From Alteromonas oceanisediminis (GTDB lineage: Bacteria > Pseudomonadota > Gammaproteobacteria > Enterobacterales > Alteromonadaceae), in the NCBI RefSeq assembly GCF_018474025.1, contig NZ_JAHCTA010000001.1:372001-436000 (forward strand): DNA of 64,000 nucleotides, in the 5' to 3' direction. Position numbers and translations under genes: made by a program. Position 1 is the first letter of the stretch, and each line of letters starts with the position of its first letter. This document shows positions 16,562-25,644 of the stretch, in pieces. The notes under the pieces are model-generated. The model ran no database searches. It was not told the origin of the DNA and saw only the letters and a program-made list of their open reading frames with translations.

Positions 16562-17482
16562 TTAAGACAACGTGCTGATCGGCATTAACGGCGACAAACA
16601 CTCCGCCAATGCGCGAAATAATTGCACCCGCGTGGTGCTATTTCGCCACACAAGTCCAATTTCGCGATAGGCGTTGTCTTCAGCCGGCAGTGCGACTAAC
16701 TCAGTTTTCTCAAGAATGTTTTGCTGCAAGGCTAGTTCAGGAATGAAGGTATAACCTAACTTTGCATTAGCGAGTTGAACTAAAGTATGCAGTGAGCTGG
16801 CTGCGAGGCTATTGACCTGCTCGCTATGTTGCAGACCACAGGCGCTCACAGCATGACCGGTCATGCAGTGCTCTTGCTGCAGTAAAAAAATACTGTTCTT
16901 GGGCAGGGCACTAACGTCAACAGGTTGCGCGACTTTGGCAATGACCTGTCTGTTGCTCACCAAGTGAAAGGGATCGTGCCCGATCACCAGTTGCTTACAT
17001 CCGGGGGTTGGCATAGGTAGCGCCAAAATCAGCAAATCCAGCGCGCCCTCGTTAAGCTGTTGGAGTAGGTTGTCTGTCGTATCTTCCTGTAAGTGCAAAT
17101 CCAACTCTGGAAACACTCGCTTGACTGACTTGATCAGGCCTTCGAACAAAAAAGGAGCGATGGTAGGAATAACGCCTAGCTTAAGGCTACCGCTGCGCCA
17201 GTCACCTGCACTTTCAGCGAATTCGATCATCTCGCGTGCTTCGTGCAGGATGCGCTTACTACGCTCGACAATTTCTAGCCCATACGCTGAGAAAATAAAC
17301 GACTTATGTTCACGCTCTAGTAGCTGCGTGCCAAAGTGTTCCTCCAGATTCTGGATAGCGGTGCTTAATGTGGATTGGGTCACGTGGCAACGCTCAGCGG
17401 CACGATGAAAATGCTGTTCTTGATGAAGTATCACAAGATAGTGCAGATGTTTGAGGTTAGGCCATTTCATTGATATATCCAC
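16562..17482 (-). CDS. oxyR: LysR-type peroxide sensor, OxyR-like
   Basis: 306 residues: N-terminal winged helix (HLHYLVILHQEQHFHRAAERCHVTQSTLSTAIQNLEEHFG) and a LysR effector domain (SLKLGVIPTIAPFL, the OxyR phrase). The redox cysteines are in place: HC at 206 and AC at 215, nine residues apart, just as Cys199 and Cys208 of E. coli OxyR (QEHCMTGHAVSACGL). Oxidation by H2O2 would form that disulfide and switch on antioxidant genes. An ATG at 17470 (residue 5) is an equally good start. No catalase or ahpC lies next to it, so its targets are elsewhere. The adjacent RND pump gene is on the same strand upstream, with about 110 bases between. Confidence 0.87.
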   Translation of the reverse strand: MDISMKWPNLKHLHYLVILHQEQHFHRAAERCHVTQSTLSTAIQNLEEHFGTQLLEREHKSFIFSAYGLEIVERSKRILHEAREMIEFAESAGDWRSGSLKLGVIPTIAPFLFEGLIKSVKRVFPELDLHLQEDTTDNLLQQLNEGALDLLILALPMPTPGCKQLVIGHDPFHLVSNRQVIAKVAQPVDVSALPKNSIFLLQQEHCMTGHAVSACGLQHSEQVNSLAASSLHTLVQLANAKLGYTFIPELALQQNILEKTELVALPAEDNAYREIGLVWRNSTTRVQLFRALAECLSPLMPISTLS

Positions 17483-17574
17483 TCTATTTCGACAGGTAAT
17501 TCTAATAGATTAAGTCAATTAAACTCGTTAGCCAACCTTACTTTGTGATGAGACTGCCCGTGGGGTTCAACTCT

Positions 17575-17598
17575 GTACCCCGAGATCAACACGCCTTA
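17575..17598. repeat. Solo arm of the dispersed palindromic repeat
   Basis: GTACCCCGAGATCAACACGC followed by CTTA resembles the right arm of the 24036-24091 palindrome (GCACCGCAAAGATCAACACG), with a few changes and one base missing. It abuts the RND pump stop codon. Because it is short, chance resemblance is possible. Confidence 0.35.
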
Positions 17599-20500
17599 AT
17601 GTCGTAATAGCAGTTGGTACATCACTGGCGTCATACCCAAGGTGATCACTGTCCCCACAATCAGGCCTGCGGCTATTACTGCTGCCATACCGTAAAACAA
17701 TGGATCGACCGCGATAATTAAAGGCAAAAGCCCTAATACAGTGGTAATTGTTGTCATCAAAATAGGACGTAACCGACGACAACACGCGGTGATAATCGCC
17801 TGTTGTATGTTATCGTGCTCCTGTCGTTCGATATCGATGCGCTCTACCAACACAATCGCATTATTAATAATGATCCCCGCTAGGGACAAAAGTCCCAAAA
17901 TCACCATGAAGCCAAAACTTACCTGCATTAACACAATCGCCATGCCTGCTCCAATGACGAGCAATGGAATGGTCAGAATGATAACGGCAGGGCGTTTAAA
18001 ACCATTAAATTGCGCTACCAGTAGTAAAACAATGATACCTAACGACATCGGCATGTTGGCGGCCAATGCGGCTTTGCCACTGGCCGAATCAGCGATGATG
18101 CCATCAAATTCAACGTGATGCTCCGAAGGCAATGTTGATTTAACCTCATCCAGAATCGCGCCCACCTTGGGAGCGACATCTTCGGCGGACATCAACGTGG
18201 GTCGCCCTTCTATCGTGACTGTGCGTTGTCGGTCTTCTCGCTGTATAGCGCCATCGGCTGGTCGCCACACGAGTGTAGCGACGTCCGCCAGAGGGACGAA
18301 TGCGCCGGGTTCTGGCGATACGTTTAGCGCGCTCATCACCGTTAAGTCTGCGCGCTCTTCCGCCGAACCACGCAAAATAATCGGTAATTGCTCATCCTCT
18401 TCATACACCTGAGACACGGTTCTTCCTGCATAGAATGTTGCCAGTGCCTGTGCAACGTCACTGCGCATCACGCCCCGACGTGCGCCACGCGCAGGATCAT
18501 ACACGACCTCGATCACACTCACAGGTTGTTCCCAATCCTGCCAAACATCTATCATACCCGGGATTGCTCGCATACCACTTGCAACACGCTCTGCCGCTGC
18601 CTTGATCACCGCCGTATCAGGGCCTTTTACCTGAACCTGGATGATGTTCGGATCGGTTGGTCCCAGAAACATATCGCTGACTCGTGCTCTAGCATTCGGC
18701 AACACCTCGTGTAACTTCGTGCGTAACGTGGTTAAGGCAACCGGCATGTGCTCGATAGCAGTGAGGTTGATCACGAGAAATGCACGATTAGGAGCAGGAT
18801 CCAGCGGTGCAAGTGATAACACAAAACGCGGACCACCGTAGCCGCTATAGGCAACATAACTATCGATAAAAGGTAAAGACTGTTTGTCGTTCAGATGCTC
18901 GAACAACTCGTCGAGCGTGCTATTTGATTGATCAATCGTTGCTTCGCTAGGTAACGCTAGCGTGATTAACACTTGTGCTCTGTCGCTGTTTGGAAAGAAT
19001 TGTTTCGGCGCATACACAACCGCCATGACGCCGAGAACAAAAGCAACGCACAAGCCGATAAGAAACGTCCAGCGATAGTGAAGTAACTTCCCCAGTAAAC
19101 CTGCATAGATGGATTCCAGCCGCAAAAAGAAACCCGATTGGGTCGCCGCTTTTTGATTCTCTGGTTGTTCTTCAGGCGGCCGCATGAAGTGATAACAAAG
19201 CAATGGTGTTACCGTCATCGCAATCAGCCAGCTGGTCGACAGAGAGATGAGTACCACCAGCGAGATATTACGGGTGTATTCCCCGGCAGGGTGTTGCGCC
19301 AACATCAGGGGTAAAAACACCAAAATAGTGGTTAACGTTGACGATAGCAGAGGTAGTGACAACTCCTTTCCACACGCGGATAACGCTAGCTTGCGTTCGG
19401 TGCCCTCCTCCAGTCGGCGTTTGAAATCTTCAGCAATAACAATACCGTTATCGACCAGTAATCCCAGTGCAATCACCAGTGTAGCCAGGCTCATTCGCTC
19501 CAGCGGGATCCCAAAGAACCCCATCACCGCCAACGTAACCAACATCACCGCTGGCACAATAGAACCAACGATAAGTCCGATGCGTACACCCAAAAATAAT
19601 ACAACGACAATCAGCACGATCAGTAAGGTTTGTAGGACGTTCGCACTGACGCCAAACACCGCTTTTTCAACCTGCTCAGCTTGATAAGTCACGCGCGACA
19701 GCGTCAGCCCCAGCGGCAAATCGTGTCGCATGGCCTGCACTTCTGCCAATAGCTTTGGTCCAAAATCGAGTACACGAAAACCCGACAGCATAGACACAGA
19801 AAAGATGACAGCACGCTCGCCGTTATAGAAAGCAGTCTGGGTTGCTGGAGAGATCATCTTGCGCTCAATGGTCGCGATATCACCCAGGCGCACACTCGCA
19901 CCATTGGGCAACGCGACTGACAACATTTTCAGAGCTGATACTGAGTGGCTACTGGCGGGCACGCTGATAACGGCTGCACCTTCACTGGCGAGATATTGGC
20001 TCATTGGCTGCACCGCAGTGGCAGTGGCGATGGCGTTCGCCCATTGATTTAATGTTAAGCCTAGCTCACCCAAGCGCAGCGCCGCAATTTGTACATACAG
20101 GGCTTCTCGCTGTGCGCCGTGAATGTCAACGCGCTTAGTGCCGGCAACCTGATACAGCCGATCTTGAATGTAGTGGGCATAATCCAGCGTTTGCGCGGCG
20201 GTGAAATCCGGGCTTAATAGTGCGAGCGTCATCACGGCAACGTCGCCGAATTCGTCATTCACCTGCACGGGTATAGTACCCTGCGGCAAGCTTTTCTCGG
20301 CTTGTTGCACTTTCTCGCGTAAATCATCCCAAATTTGTTCTAACTCAAACAGGTGATCGAACGCTTTAGCATGAATAATAGATACCCCCTGGCGACTGGT
20401 GGAGCGTATCTCTTCGATTTCCGCGATTTCGCGAATAGCCGCTTCAAGGGGCTTGGTGATCTGCAATTCAACCTGATCAGAAGGCATATTAGGGTGATGT

Positions 20501-20646
20501 GCAGTGACCACGGCTTCCCGAATGGTGATTTTCGGATCCTCCTGCGCTGGCAAGGTGAAGTAGCTGACCACACCGCTCATCATGAGAATAACTAACAGCG
20601 TGTAAAGCAGCGGTTGTAAACGCAAGGCTGCCAACGAAATATTCAT
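17596..20646 (-). CDS. RND-family efflux pump permease (AcrB/MexB-like, HAE group)
   Basis: 1016 residues with the RND plan: TM1 (LQPLLYTLLVILMMSGVVSYF), a large periplasmic loop, TM2-6 including the proton-relay helix with paired acid (VIALGLLVDNGIVIAEDFKRR), the second loop, and TM7-12 (SLGIIVLLLVAQFNGFKRPAVIIL; GLLSLAGIIINNAIVLVERI). The N-terminus lacks a cleavable signal, as expected. Its periplasmic adaptor gene lies 40 bases upstream in the same operon; an outer-membrane channel gene is absent, so it probably uses a TolC-like protein encoded elsewhere. A divergent TetR gene with paired dyads beyond the adaptor indicates drug- or metabolite-responsive repression. Substrate unknown. Confidence 0.93.
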   Translation of the reverse strand: MNISLAALRLQPLLYTLLVILMMSGVVSYFTLPAQEDPKITIREAVVTAHHPNMPSDQVELQITKPLEAAIREIAEIEEIRSTSRQGVSIIHAKAFDHLFELEQIWDDLREKVQQAEKSLPQGTIPVQVNDEFGDVAVMTLALLSPDFTAAQTLDYAHYIQDRLYQVAGTKRVDIHGAQREALYVQIAALRLGELGLTLNQWANAIATATAVQPMSQYLASEGAAVISVPASSHSVSALKMLSVALPNGASVRLGDIATIERKMISPATQTAFYNGERAVIFSVSMLSGFRVLDFGPKLLAEVQAMRHDLPLGLTLSRVTYQAEQVEKAVFGVSANVLQTLLIVLIVVVLFLGVRIGLIVGSIVPAVMLVTLAVMGFFGIPLERMSLATLVIALGLLVDNGIVIAEDFKRRLEEGTERKLALSACGKELSLPLLSSTLTTILVFLPLMLAQHPAGEYTRNISLVVLISLSTSWLIAMTVTPLLCYHFMRPPEEQPENQKAATQSGFFLRLESIYAGLLGKLLHYRWTFLIGLCVAFVLGVMAVVYAPKQFFPNSDRAQVLITLALPSEATIDQSNSTLDELFEHLNDKQSLPFIDSYVAYSGYGGPRFVLSLAPLDPAPNRAFLVINLTAIEHMPVALTTLRTKLHEVLPNARARVSDMFLGPTDPNIIQVQVKGPDTAVIKAAAERVASGMRAIPGMIDVWQDWEQPVSVIEVVYDPARGARRGVMRSDVAQALATFYAGRTVSQVYEEDEQLPIILRGSAEERADLTVMSALNVSPEPGAFVPLADVATLVWRPADGAIQREDRQRTVTIEGRPTLMSAEDVAPKVGAILDEVKSTLPSEHHVEFDGIIADSASGKAALAANMPMSLGIIVLLLVAQFNGFKRPAVIILTIPLLVIGAGMAIVLMQVSFGFMVILGLLSLAGIIINNAIVLVERIDIERQEHDNIQQAIITACCRRLRPILMTTITTVLGLLPLIIAVDPLFYGMAAVIAAGLIVGTVITLGMTPVMYQLLLRH

Positions 20647-20686
20647 TTATCCCCCTGGGATACAGTCACAAAGTTCATTGCTGGTG

Positions 20687-21802
20687 TTATGGGTGCAACA
20701 GACGATGCGGATAATTAATCGGTTTGACCATTTGCTTATGCTGAAGAAAAGAGGCGCCACGAGATACAATCGCCGTGTTTACGGAAAGGTCGCTGCGGAT
20801 GACGATGCCTTGCTCCTGGTGCGCAATGACCGAAGCATCGTGTCGCACAGCCATGCGCTGTTCGGTATCGTTAGCAAAGGGTGATATCTCAAAGAAGACT
20901 GCGTTTCCCTGCTCACTGAGTACAAAACTCCCCAACGGCAAAAAACGCGCTGGGTCGGTCGTTTCAGTTGATAACAGCAATTCAGTAGACAGCCCGCTGA
21001 TCGGCGCAATATCAGGGTCTTCGAACTGAAAAACTGCCGTATATAAACCACGCTGCTGGGTGTCGTCGCTCAGCTCAATTAAACGAACGTTTAGACGGGC
21101 ATCGCTCAACGCGGGCACCTTGGCAACGTGTCGACTACCGAGTTGTAGCGCAGGTCGCACTGCTTCCGCAACCAGTGCAACGACTTCCATGTTCTCTGCA
21201 TTACCCTGAAAATGCAAAACCGGTGCGCCCGCAGATGTCTGCTGGTCTGGCTCCATCAAACGTGCTGTCACAACACCGTCGTACGGCGCGACTAAAACAT
21301 GATCGTCCAACAATTTTCTTGCCTGTGCCAACCGCGACTCTGCGCTGCGCTTTTGGCTCAGGCTGGCTCGCAGTCTCAACAACCCTGCATCAAGTTCAGA
21401 CTGGCTCACAGCGCCAGAGGTAAACAAATTTTGCAAACGGGCATAGGTTTTCTCCGCTTCAACCAAACCCGCCCCTGCCTCCAACAAGCGACTCTGCGCA
21501 ATGTCAACGTCCAGTTCCGCTTGTGTGGTTAGCAGCTTTCCCAGCACGTCGCCCCGTTCCACGGGCGCTCCAACATCATCGAAAAGGTAGGTGATGCGCC
21601 CATTCTGCTCGAAACTCAATACCGCCTGTCGCGCAACACGTGTCGTACCAGTAGCTCTCTCCTGTGCGCTTGCGACAGGCTGTAGCCACTGCCAGTCAAC
21701 CACGGGCGGTTGATCTTGATTGTAGTTGCTAGCCTGCTGTGCGCTGTGCTCAGAGCAGGCGATAAGTTGCAGTATGACAAGCAACAGAATACCGGATCGC
21801 AT
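20687..21802 (-). CDS. RND efflux periplasmic adaptor (membrane fusion lipoprotein)
   Basis: 371 residues. The N-terminus MRSGILLLVILQLIACSEHS is a lipoprotein signal with Cys 16 as the acylated residue. Family parts follow in order: beta-barrel/lipoyl half (TRVARQAVLSFEQNGRITYLFDDVGAPVERGDVLGKL), alpha-hairpin (about 105-170, AQSRLLEAGAGLVEAEKTYARLQNLFTSGAVSQSELDAGLLRLR), the second lipoyl half (DDHVLVAPYDGVVTARLMEPDQQTSAGAPVL) and membrane-proximal domains. It bridges the inner-membrane RND pump to an outer channel. It is first in the operon and its start lies inside the TetR-type operator region, so repression by the divergent regulator is likely. Confidence 0.92.
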   Translation of the reverse strand: MRSGILLLVILQLIACSEHSAQQASNYNQDQPPVVDWQWLQPVASAQERATGTTRVARQAVLSFEQNGRITYLFDDVGAPVERGDVLGKLLTTQAELDVDIAQSRLLEAGAGLVEAEKTYARLQNLFTSGAVSQSELDAGLLRLRASLSQKRSAESRLAQARKLLDDHVLVAPYDGVVTARLMEPDQQTSAGAPVLHFQGNAENMEVVALVAEAVRPALQLGSRHVAKVPALSDARLNVRLIELSDDTQQRGLYTAVFQFEDPDIAPISGLSTELLLSTETTDPARFLPLGSFVLSEQGNAVFFEISPFANDTEQRMAVRHDASVIAHQEQGIVIRSDLSVNTAIVSRGASFLQHKQMVKPINYPHRLLHP

Positions 21803-21813
21803 AACTCACCTTT

Positions 21814-21831
21814 TGGTACCAATAAGTACCA
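21814..21831. promoter_or_regulatory. TetR-type dyad 1 (TGGTAC..GTACCA)
   Basis: Perfect 6-bp arms TGGTAC and GTACCA around CAATAA, just upstream of the adaptor gene start. It shares the GGTAC/AAGTACC half-sites with the second dyad at 21850, as expected for one repressor binding both. Confidence 0.5.
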
Positions 21832-21849
21832 TTAAGATACACCGCCTAA

Positions 21850-21871
21850 AAAGGTACTGTCAAGTACCTTT
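21850..21871. promoter_or_regulatory. TetR-type dyad 2 (AAAGGTACT..AGTACCTTT)
   Basis: Perfect 9-bp inverted repeat with a 4-base centre (GTCA), 15 bases before the tetR start and 48 before the adaptor start. Together with dyad 1 it is the likely operator for the adjacent TetR protein, which would repress both directions. Confidence 0.6.
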
Positions 21872-21885
21872 CCATTTTTAGCGAT

Positions 21886-22560
21886 GTGGTTTATGGTAAG
21901 CGGATTGAAACCGTCAGCGAGACAAAAGCGTTAATGACCGCACTACCGAATGCATTAACCGAGCGTGGAAAAAAAAGAGCTGAAGCGATATTAGACGCGG
22001 CAGTTGATACGTTTCTGGAGAACGGCTATGACGCCACATCATTGCAGCTGATCATCACTCGCTCAGGGGGTTCACGGCGAATGATATACGATTTGTATGG
22101 CGGTAAGGACGGTCTGTTTTGTGCGGCAATTGAATCCGTACTCGATCGCGTTGTGGCGAGTTTTGATCAACTGGCGCTCGTGTCCAATTCGATTCGAGCA
22201 GACCTCACCTCAAGCGGGATCGCTTTCGTAACAGCACTGGTTTCCGATCCGGCACTTGCTGTTTTCCGGATAGTGCTCGCTGAAATTGACCGCTTCCCGC
22301 ATTTAGGAGAACGATTATTTGATCGTGGCCCAAACGCGGCATATGAAAAAGTAGCAGCGTATTTAACGCTACAGCATGAGAAACGCGTGATTAGCGTGGA
22401 AGACCCTCGCACAGCGGCGAGCCAGCTTTTAGAGATGTTAAAAGGAGAATTGCATATCAAAGCACTATTGTGCGTCAATCACACTATCACGGCGGACGAA
22501 ATCGACCGCCAAGTCAGCCTGGGTGTCGAACAATTCTTAAATGGCGTCGCCGTTCGCTAG
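21886..22560 (+). CDS. TetR/AcrR-family transcriptional repressor
   Basis: 224 residues as written; the conserved part starts around residue 25 (ALTERGKKRAEAILDAAVDTFLENGYDATSLQLI), giving the classic TetR helix-turn-helix (ITRSGGSRRMIYDLYGGKDGLF). The C-terminal domain resembles TetR_C of AcrR-like regulators and would bind pump substrates. The GTG/ATG choice is open: ATG at 21934 (MTALPNAL) is a plausible alternative. The gene is divergent from the RND efflux operon with two perfect dyads in the 84-bp gap, a standard local-repressor layout. Its stop overlaps the stop of the convergent phosphate transporter by four bases. Confidence 0.88.
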   Translation: MVYGKRIETVSETKALMTALPNALTERGKKRAEAILDAAVDTFLENGYDATSLQLIITRSGGSRRMIYDLYGGKDGLFCAAIESVLDRVVASFDQLALVSNSIRADLTSSGIAFVTALVSDPALAVFRIVLAEIDRFPHLGERLFDRGPNAAYEKVAAYLTLQHEKRVISVEDPRTAASQLLEMLKGELHIKALLCVNHTITADEIDRQVSLGVEQFLNGVAVR

Positions 22561-23828
22561 ATGACGCCAAAAATCAATTTTAACGCAAAGAAGAAAATGA
22601 TCGCCAAACCTGCACCAGCAGGCAATGTGACTACCCATGAGATCAGTATTTTGCGGATAACATCAAAATTCAGCGCTGAAATACCCCGCGCCAAGCCAAC
22701 ACCCAACACCGCACCGACCAGCGTCTGAGTTGTTGAAATGGGCAAGCCGGTACCTGAGGCAATTACCACGGTCGTTGCCGCAGCCATCTCAGCAGCAAAA
22801 CCACGGCTGGGCGTAAGGTGAGTAATACCTTGGCCGATGGTTTTGATGACACGATGACCAAACAACGCCAAACCTGCGACGATACCAATCCCGCCCAGCG
22901 GTAATATCCACCATGCCAATGGCGCGTTGGCAGCGATTTGCCCACCACTGCTCACGACACTCACAACCGCCGCTAACGGCCCAATGGCGTTCGCAACATC
23001 GTTAGATCCATGAGCGAAGGCCATGCAACACGCGGTAAGTATCATCAATATTGCAAAGACTTTTTCAACATTTTCCTGTTGACCAGCTTGCGTGTGATTA
23101 TTGGCAAATTTGATTCTGCTGATACCTACCATACCAATCAGCCCGACTCCTACCGCAATGCCTATCGCCAGCAGATACCCCTGGAGAGGAGGCAAGCCTA
23201 ACCCTACGTGAGCAAGCCCCTTTTTGATCGTCACGAGCGACATCACGAAACCAGCGAGTGCCATATAGATAGGGACATAACGTTTGGCTTTCTGGAACGG
23301 GTTTTGTGTTTGGAAAATCAATTTGTCTGCGCTGACAAAAATGAAATAAGCAATCAGGCCCGAAATGGCAGGCGTTACTACCCAGCTACCAATGATGCCA
23401 CCCACTTTACCCCACTCAACCGCTTCTGTGCTCACGCCCACGGCAGTGAAGCCAATAATGGCTCCTACAATGGAATGCGTAGTCGATACCGGCCAACCTT
23501 TGAATGATGCAACCGCTAACCAGATACCTGCGGCCAACAACGAGGCAATCATGCCCAACACCAGCTTTTCGGGTATGTCGACGAAATATGAGGCGTCAAT
23601 AATGCCTTTGCGTATGGTAGAGGTCACTTCGCCACCGGCGAGATAGGCGCCGGCGAACTCAAAAACCATGGCAATCAGAATGGCTTGTTTTATGGTAAGA
23701 GCTTTCGACCCAACCGATGTTCCCATCGCATTGGCAACATCATTAGCCCCGATACCCCAAGCCATGACGAAGCCCACGATACCTGCCAAAATGATGAGAA
23801 TAAGACCGTAACTTTGAATAATATCCAC
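22557..23828 (-). CDS. Low-affinity inorganic phosphate transporter, PiT family
   Basis: 423 residues with about ten transmembrane segments and the duplicated PiT signature: GANDVANAMGTSVGSKALT near the N-terminus and GSNDVANAIGPLAAVVSV near residue 275, each followed by the ST(T/Q) loop (WPVSTTHSIVGAIIGF; LPISTTQTLVGAVLGV). These proteins import phosphate (often as a metal-phosphate) with protons or sodium. It lies next to phoU and pst genes on the same strand, so the cell carries both low- and high-affinity systems here; the order phoU-pit is common where PhoU modulates uptake. PitA and PitB types cannot be told apart by eye. Confidence 0.9.
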   Translation of the reverse strand: MDIIQSYGLILIILAGIVGFVMAWGIGANDVANAMGTSVGSKALTIKQAILIAMVFEFAGAYLAGGEVTSTIRKGIIDASYFVDIPEKLVLGMIASLLAAGIWLAVASFKGWPVSTTHSIVGAIIGFTAVGVSTEAVEWGKVGGIIGSWVVTPAISGLIAYFIFVSADKLIFQTQNPFQKAKRYVPIYMALAGFVMSLVTIKKGLAHVGLGLPPLQGYLLAIGIAVGVGLIGMVGISRIKFANNHTQAGQQENVEKVFAILMILTACCMAFAHGSNDVANAIGPLAAVVSVVSSGGQIAANAPLAWWILPLGGIGIVAGLALFGHRVIKTIGQGITHLTPSRGFAAEMAAATTVVIASGTGLPISTTQTLVGAVLGVGLARGISALNFDVIRKILISWVVTLPAGAGLAIIFFFALKLIFGVI

Positions 23829-24035
23829 GATTTACTGGACCTTATAACCTATTCACTGTTTGTTTCTGCACAGGCAAAAACAGCTGAGTCAGAGTACTTT
23901 TGTGCATAATACCGACTATTTCGACGACACTGGGGTCGTGTACCAAAACTGCCGCGCATGATACCTTAACCGTCAAAGAAGCTATAGTGCAATTCACCGA
24001 TTTTTTTGTCTTCGTGTCAGGTTTTGCTCGAACCC

Positions 24036-24091
24036 TAGAGCGTGTTGATCTTTGCGGTACATTTTTGCACCGCAAAGATCAACACGCTCTA
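24036..24091. repeat. Perfect 23-bp inverted repeat, dispersed element (possible terminator)
   Basis: The left arm TAGAGCGTGTTGATCTTTGC (then GGT) and the right arm ACCGCAAAGATCAACACGCT (then CTA) pair over all 23 bases, with a 10-base loop at 24059-24068. The phoU stop codon (24089-24091) is made by the end of the right arm. Transcribed on the minus strand it would form a very stable hairpin after phoU. A longer relative lies at 13165-13288 and fragments at 17575 and about 41952, so it belongs to a repeat family and not to phoU alone. Confidence 0.75.
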
Positions 24092-24805
24092 AACTAAACC
24101 ATCAATTTTTTGTTGCATACTTTCAATGGATGCATGCCTGACATCTTCCCCACCGGCAAGATAGACCACATACTCACAAATGTTTTTGCAGCGATCACCC
24201 ACGCGCTCTAACGAACGCAGCGCCCACAGCACTTCAAGCCAATCTTCCATAAACTGCGGATACTGCTGCATTTCCTGAGATGTGTACGTGAGCAAATTTT
24301 TGTACTGTCTGTCGATTCGATTGTCTTGTTCATACACGTCTAGCGCAGCCACTTCATCCTGACGAGCAAACGCATTGAACGTGCCTCGCATCATAGCGAC
24401 CACATGTTCACCGATGCTTAACATACTGCTTTTGATCGTTTCTGAGGCAGGCACATGATTTTTAGTCACCAGCTTAGCAATGCGCTCGATTTCATCGCCG
24501 ATCCGCTCGATGTCAGTAGTGGCTTTTGAAATCGTCAGCACCAGGCGCAGATCACTCGCCGTGGGGTGTCTCTTGGCAATGATACGCATACACTCTTCGT
24601 CAATCTGCACTTCCATGGCATTAATTTTCAAGTCGTTCAACACCACTTTTTCGGCAAGCCCCGCATTGTTTTCGCGAATGGCGCGCAGTGTGTCGACCAT
24701 CTGCTGTTCCACCTCTCCGCCCATTGTCAGCACCGAGTTTCGCAGATTTTCCAATTCGATATTGAATTTACCTGATATGTGCGTATTGAGTTTAACTTGT
24801 CGCAT
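24089..24805 (-). CDS. phoU: Phosphate signalling protein PhoU
   Basis: 238 residues with two PhoU helical repeats (ISGKFNIELENLRNSVLTMGGEVEQQM; SIGEHVVAMMRGTFNAFARQDEVAALDVYE) and the typical acid-rich metal sites (MEVQIDEECMRIIAKRHPTASDLRLVLTISKATTDIERIGDEIERIAK; LRSLERVGDRCKNICEYVVYL). PhoU lets the Pst transporter silence the PhoR/PhoB system when phosphate is plentiful and restrains Pst itself. It is the last gene of the pstC-pstA-pstB-phoU run, 26 bases after pstB. Its final codons lie in the end of the palindromic repeat, an unusual 3' end. Confidence 0.95.
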   Translation of the reverse strand: MRQVKLNTHISGKFNIELENLRNSVLTMGGEVEQQMVDTLRAIRENNAGLAEKVVLNDLKINAMEVQIDEECMRIIAKRHPTASDLRLVLTISKATTDIERIGDEIERIAKLVTKNHVPASETIKSSMLSIGEHVVAMMRGTFNAFARQDEVAALDVYEQDNRIDRQYKNLLTYTSQEMQQYPQFMEDWLEVLWALRSLERVGDRCKNICEYVVYLAGGEDVRHASIESMQQKIDGLV

Positions 24806-24831
24806 GGGTAATCTCCGCTAACACCGAACCG

Positions 24832-25638
24832 TTAGCCATAGCGCCCGGTAATGTAGTCTTCAGTTTGCTTTTTACGCGGCATGGTAAATAACGAATCGCT
24901 GTCTGCGTACTCAATTAACCGCCCCTGATTGATAAACGCTGTATAATCTGAAACCCGCGCGGCCTGCTGCATGTTATGTGTCACAATCACCACCGTACAA
25001 CGCTTCTTGAGATTGATCATTAATTCTTCAATATACAATGTAGTGAGCGGATCTAGGGCGGATGTTGGCTCGTCCAGCAGAAGTATCTCTGGCTGCAATG
25101 CCAACGCGCGCGCAAACACTAAACGTTGTTGCTGTCCACCTGAAAGTATATTGGCAGACTCAAACAACCGGTCTTTGACTTCATCCCACAGTGCTGCGTC
25201 TCTGAGCGCCTGCTCAACCGCATCGTCCAGTGCGCGGCGTAAGTTCATTCCCTGCAGTTTCAGACCATAGCAAACGTTATCATAAATACTCATCGGAAAT
25301 GGATTCGGCCGTTGGAATACCATACCCACGTTCGCCCTAAGGCGCGCGACATTTTCACGTGGATGGTTGATATCGCGACCATCAATTTCGATTGAACCGC
25401 GATATCGACATCCATCAATCAGGTCGTTCATGCGATTGAAGCTGCTGATTAACGTGGATTTCCCACAACCACTTTGACCAATAAAGGCAGTAATTTGATG
25501 CTTCGGGATCCGCATGCTGACATCATCCAGTACCTGCTTGTTGCCAAACCATAAATCCAGATGTTCTACATTGATGGCTGTCTGCTCCTGCGACAGCGTC
25601 TCCAGCTCTAACTTTTCGCGTTCGAACAAATTTAGCAT
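24832..25638 (-). CDS. pstB: Phosphate ABC transporter ATP-binding protein PstB
   Basis: 268 residues. Complete ABC ATPase: Walker [12 protein letters not shown]-loop FQRPNPFP (the proline-rich phrase characteristic of PstB), signature LSGGQQQR, Walker [13 protein letters not shown] and H-loop [14 protein letters not shown]. The N-terminus has a roughly 18-residue extension ([16 protein letters not shown]) before the usual start. It powers phosphate import through PstC and PstA, six bases after pstA and in the same operon with phoU. Gene order pstC-pstA-pstB-phoU is the canonical one. Confidence 0.95.
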   Translation of the reverse strand: MLNLFEREKLELETLSQEQTAINVEHLDLWFGNKQVLDDVSMRIPKHQITAFIGQSGCGKSTLISSFNRMNDLIDGCRYRGSIEIDGRDINHPRENVARLRANVGMVFQRPNPFPMSIYDNVCYGLKLQGMNLRRALDDAVEQALRDAALWDEVKDRLFESANILSGGQQQRLVFARALALQPEILLLDEPTSALDPLTTLYIEELMINLKKRCTVVIVTHNMQQAARVSDYTAFINQGRLIEYADSDSLFTMPRKKQTEDYITGRYG

Positions 25639-25644
25639 GTGAAA

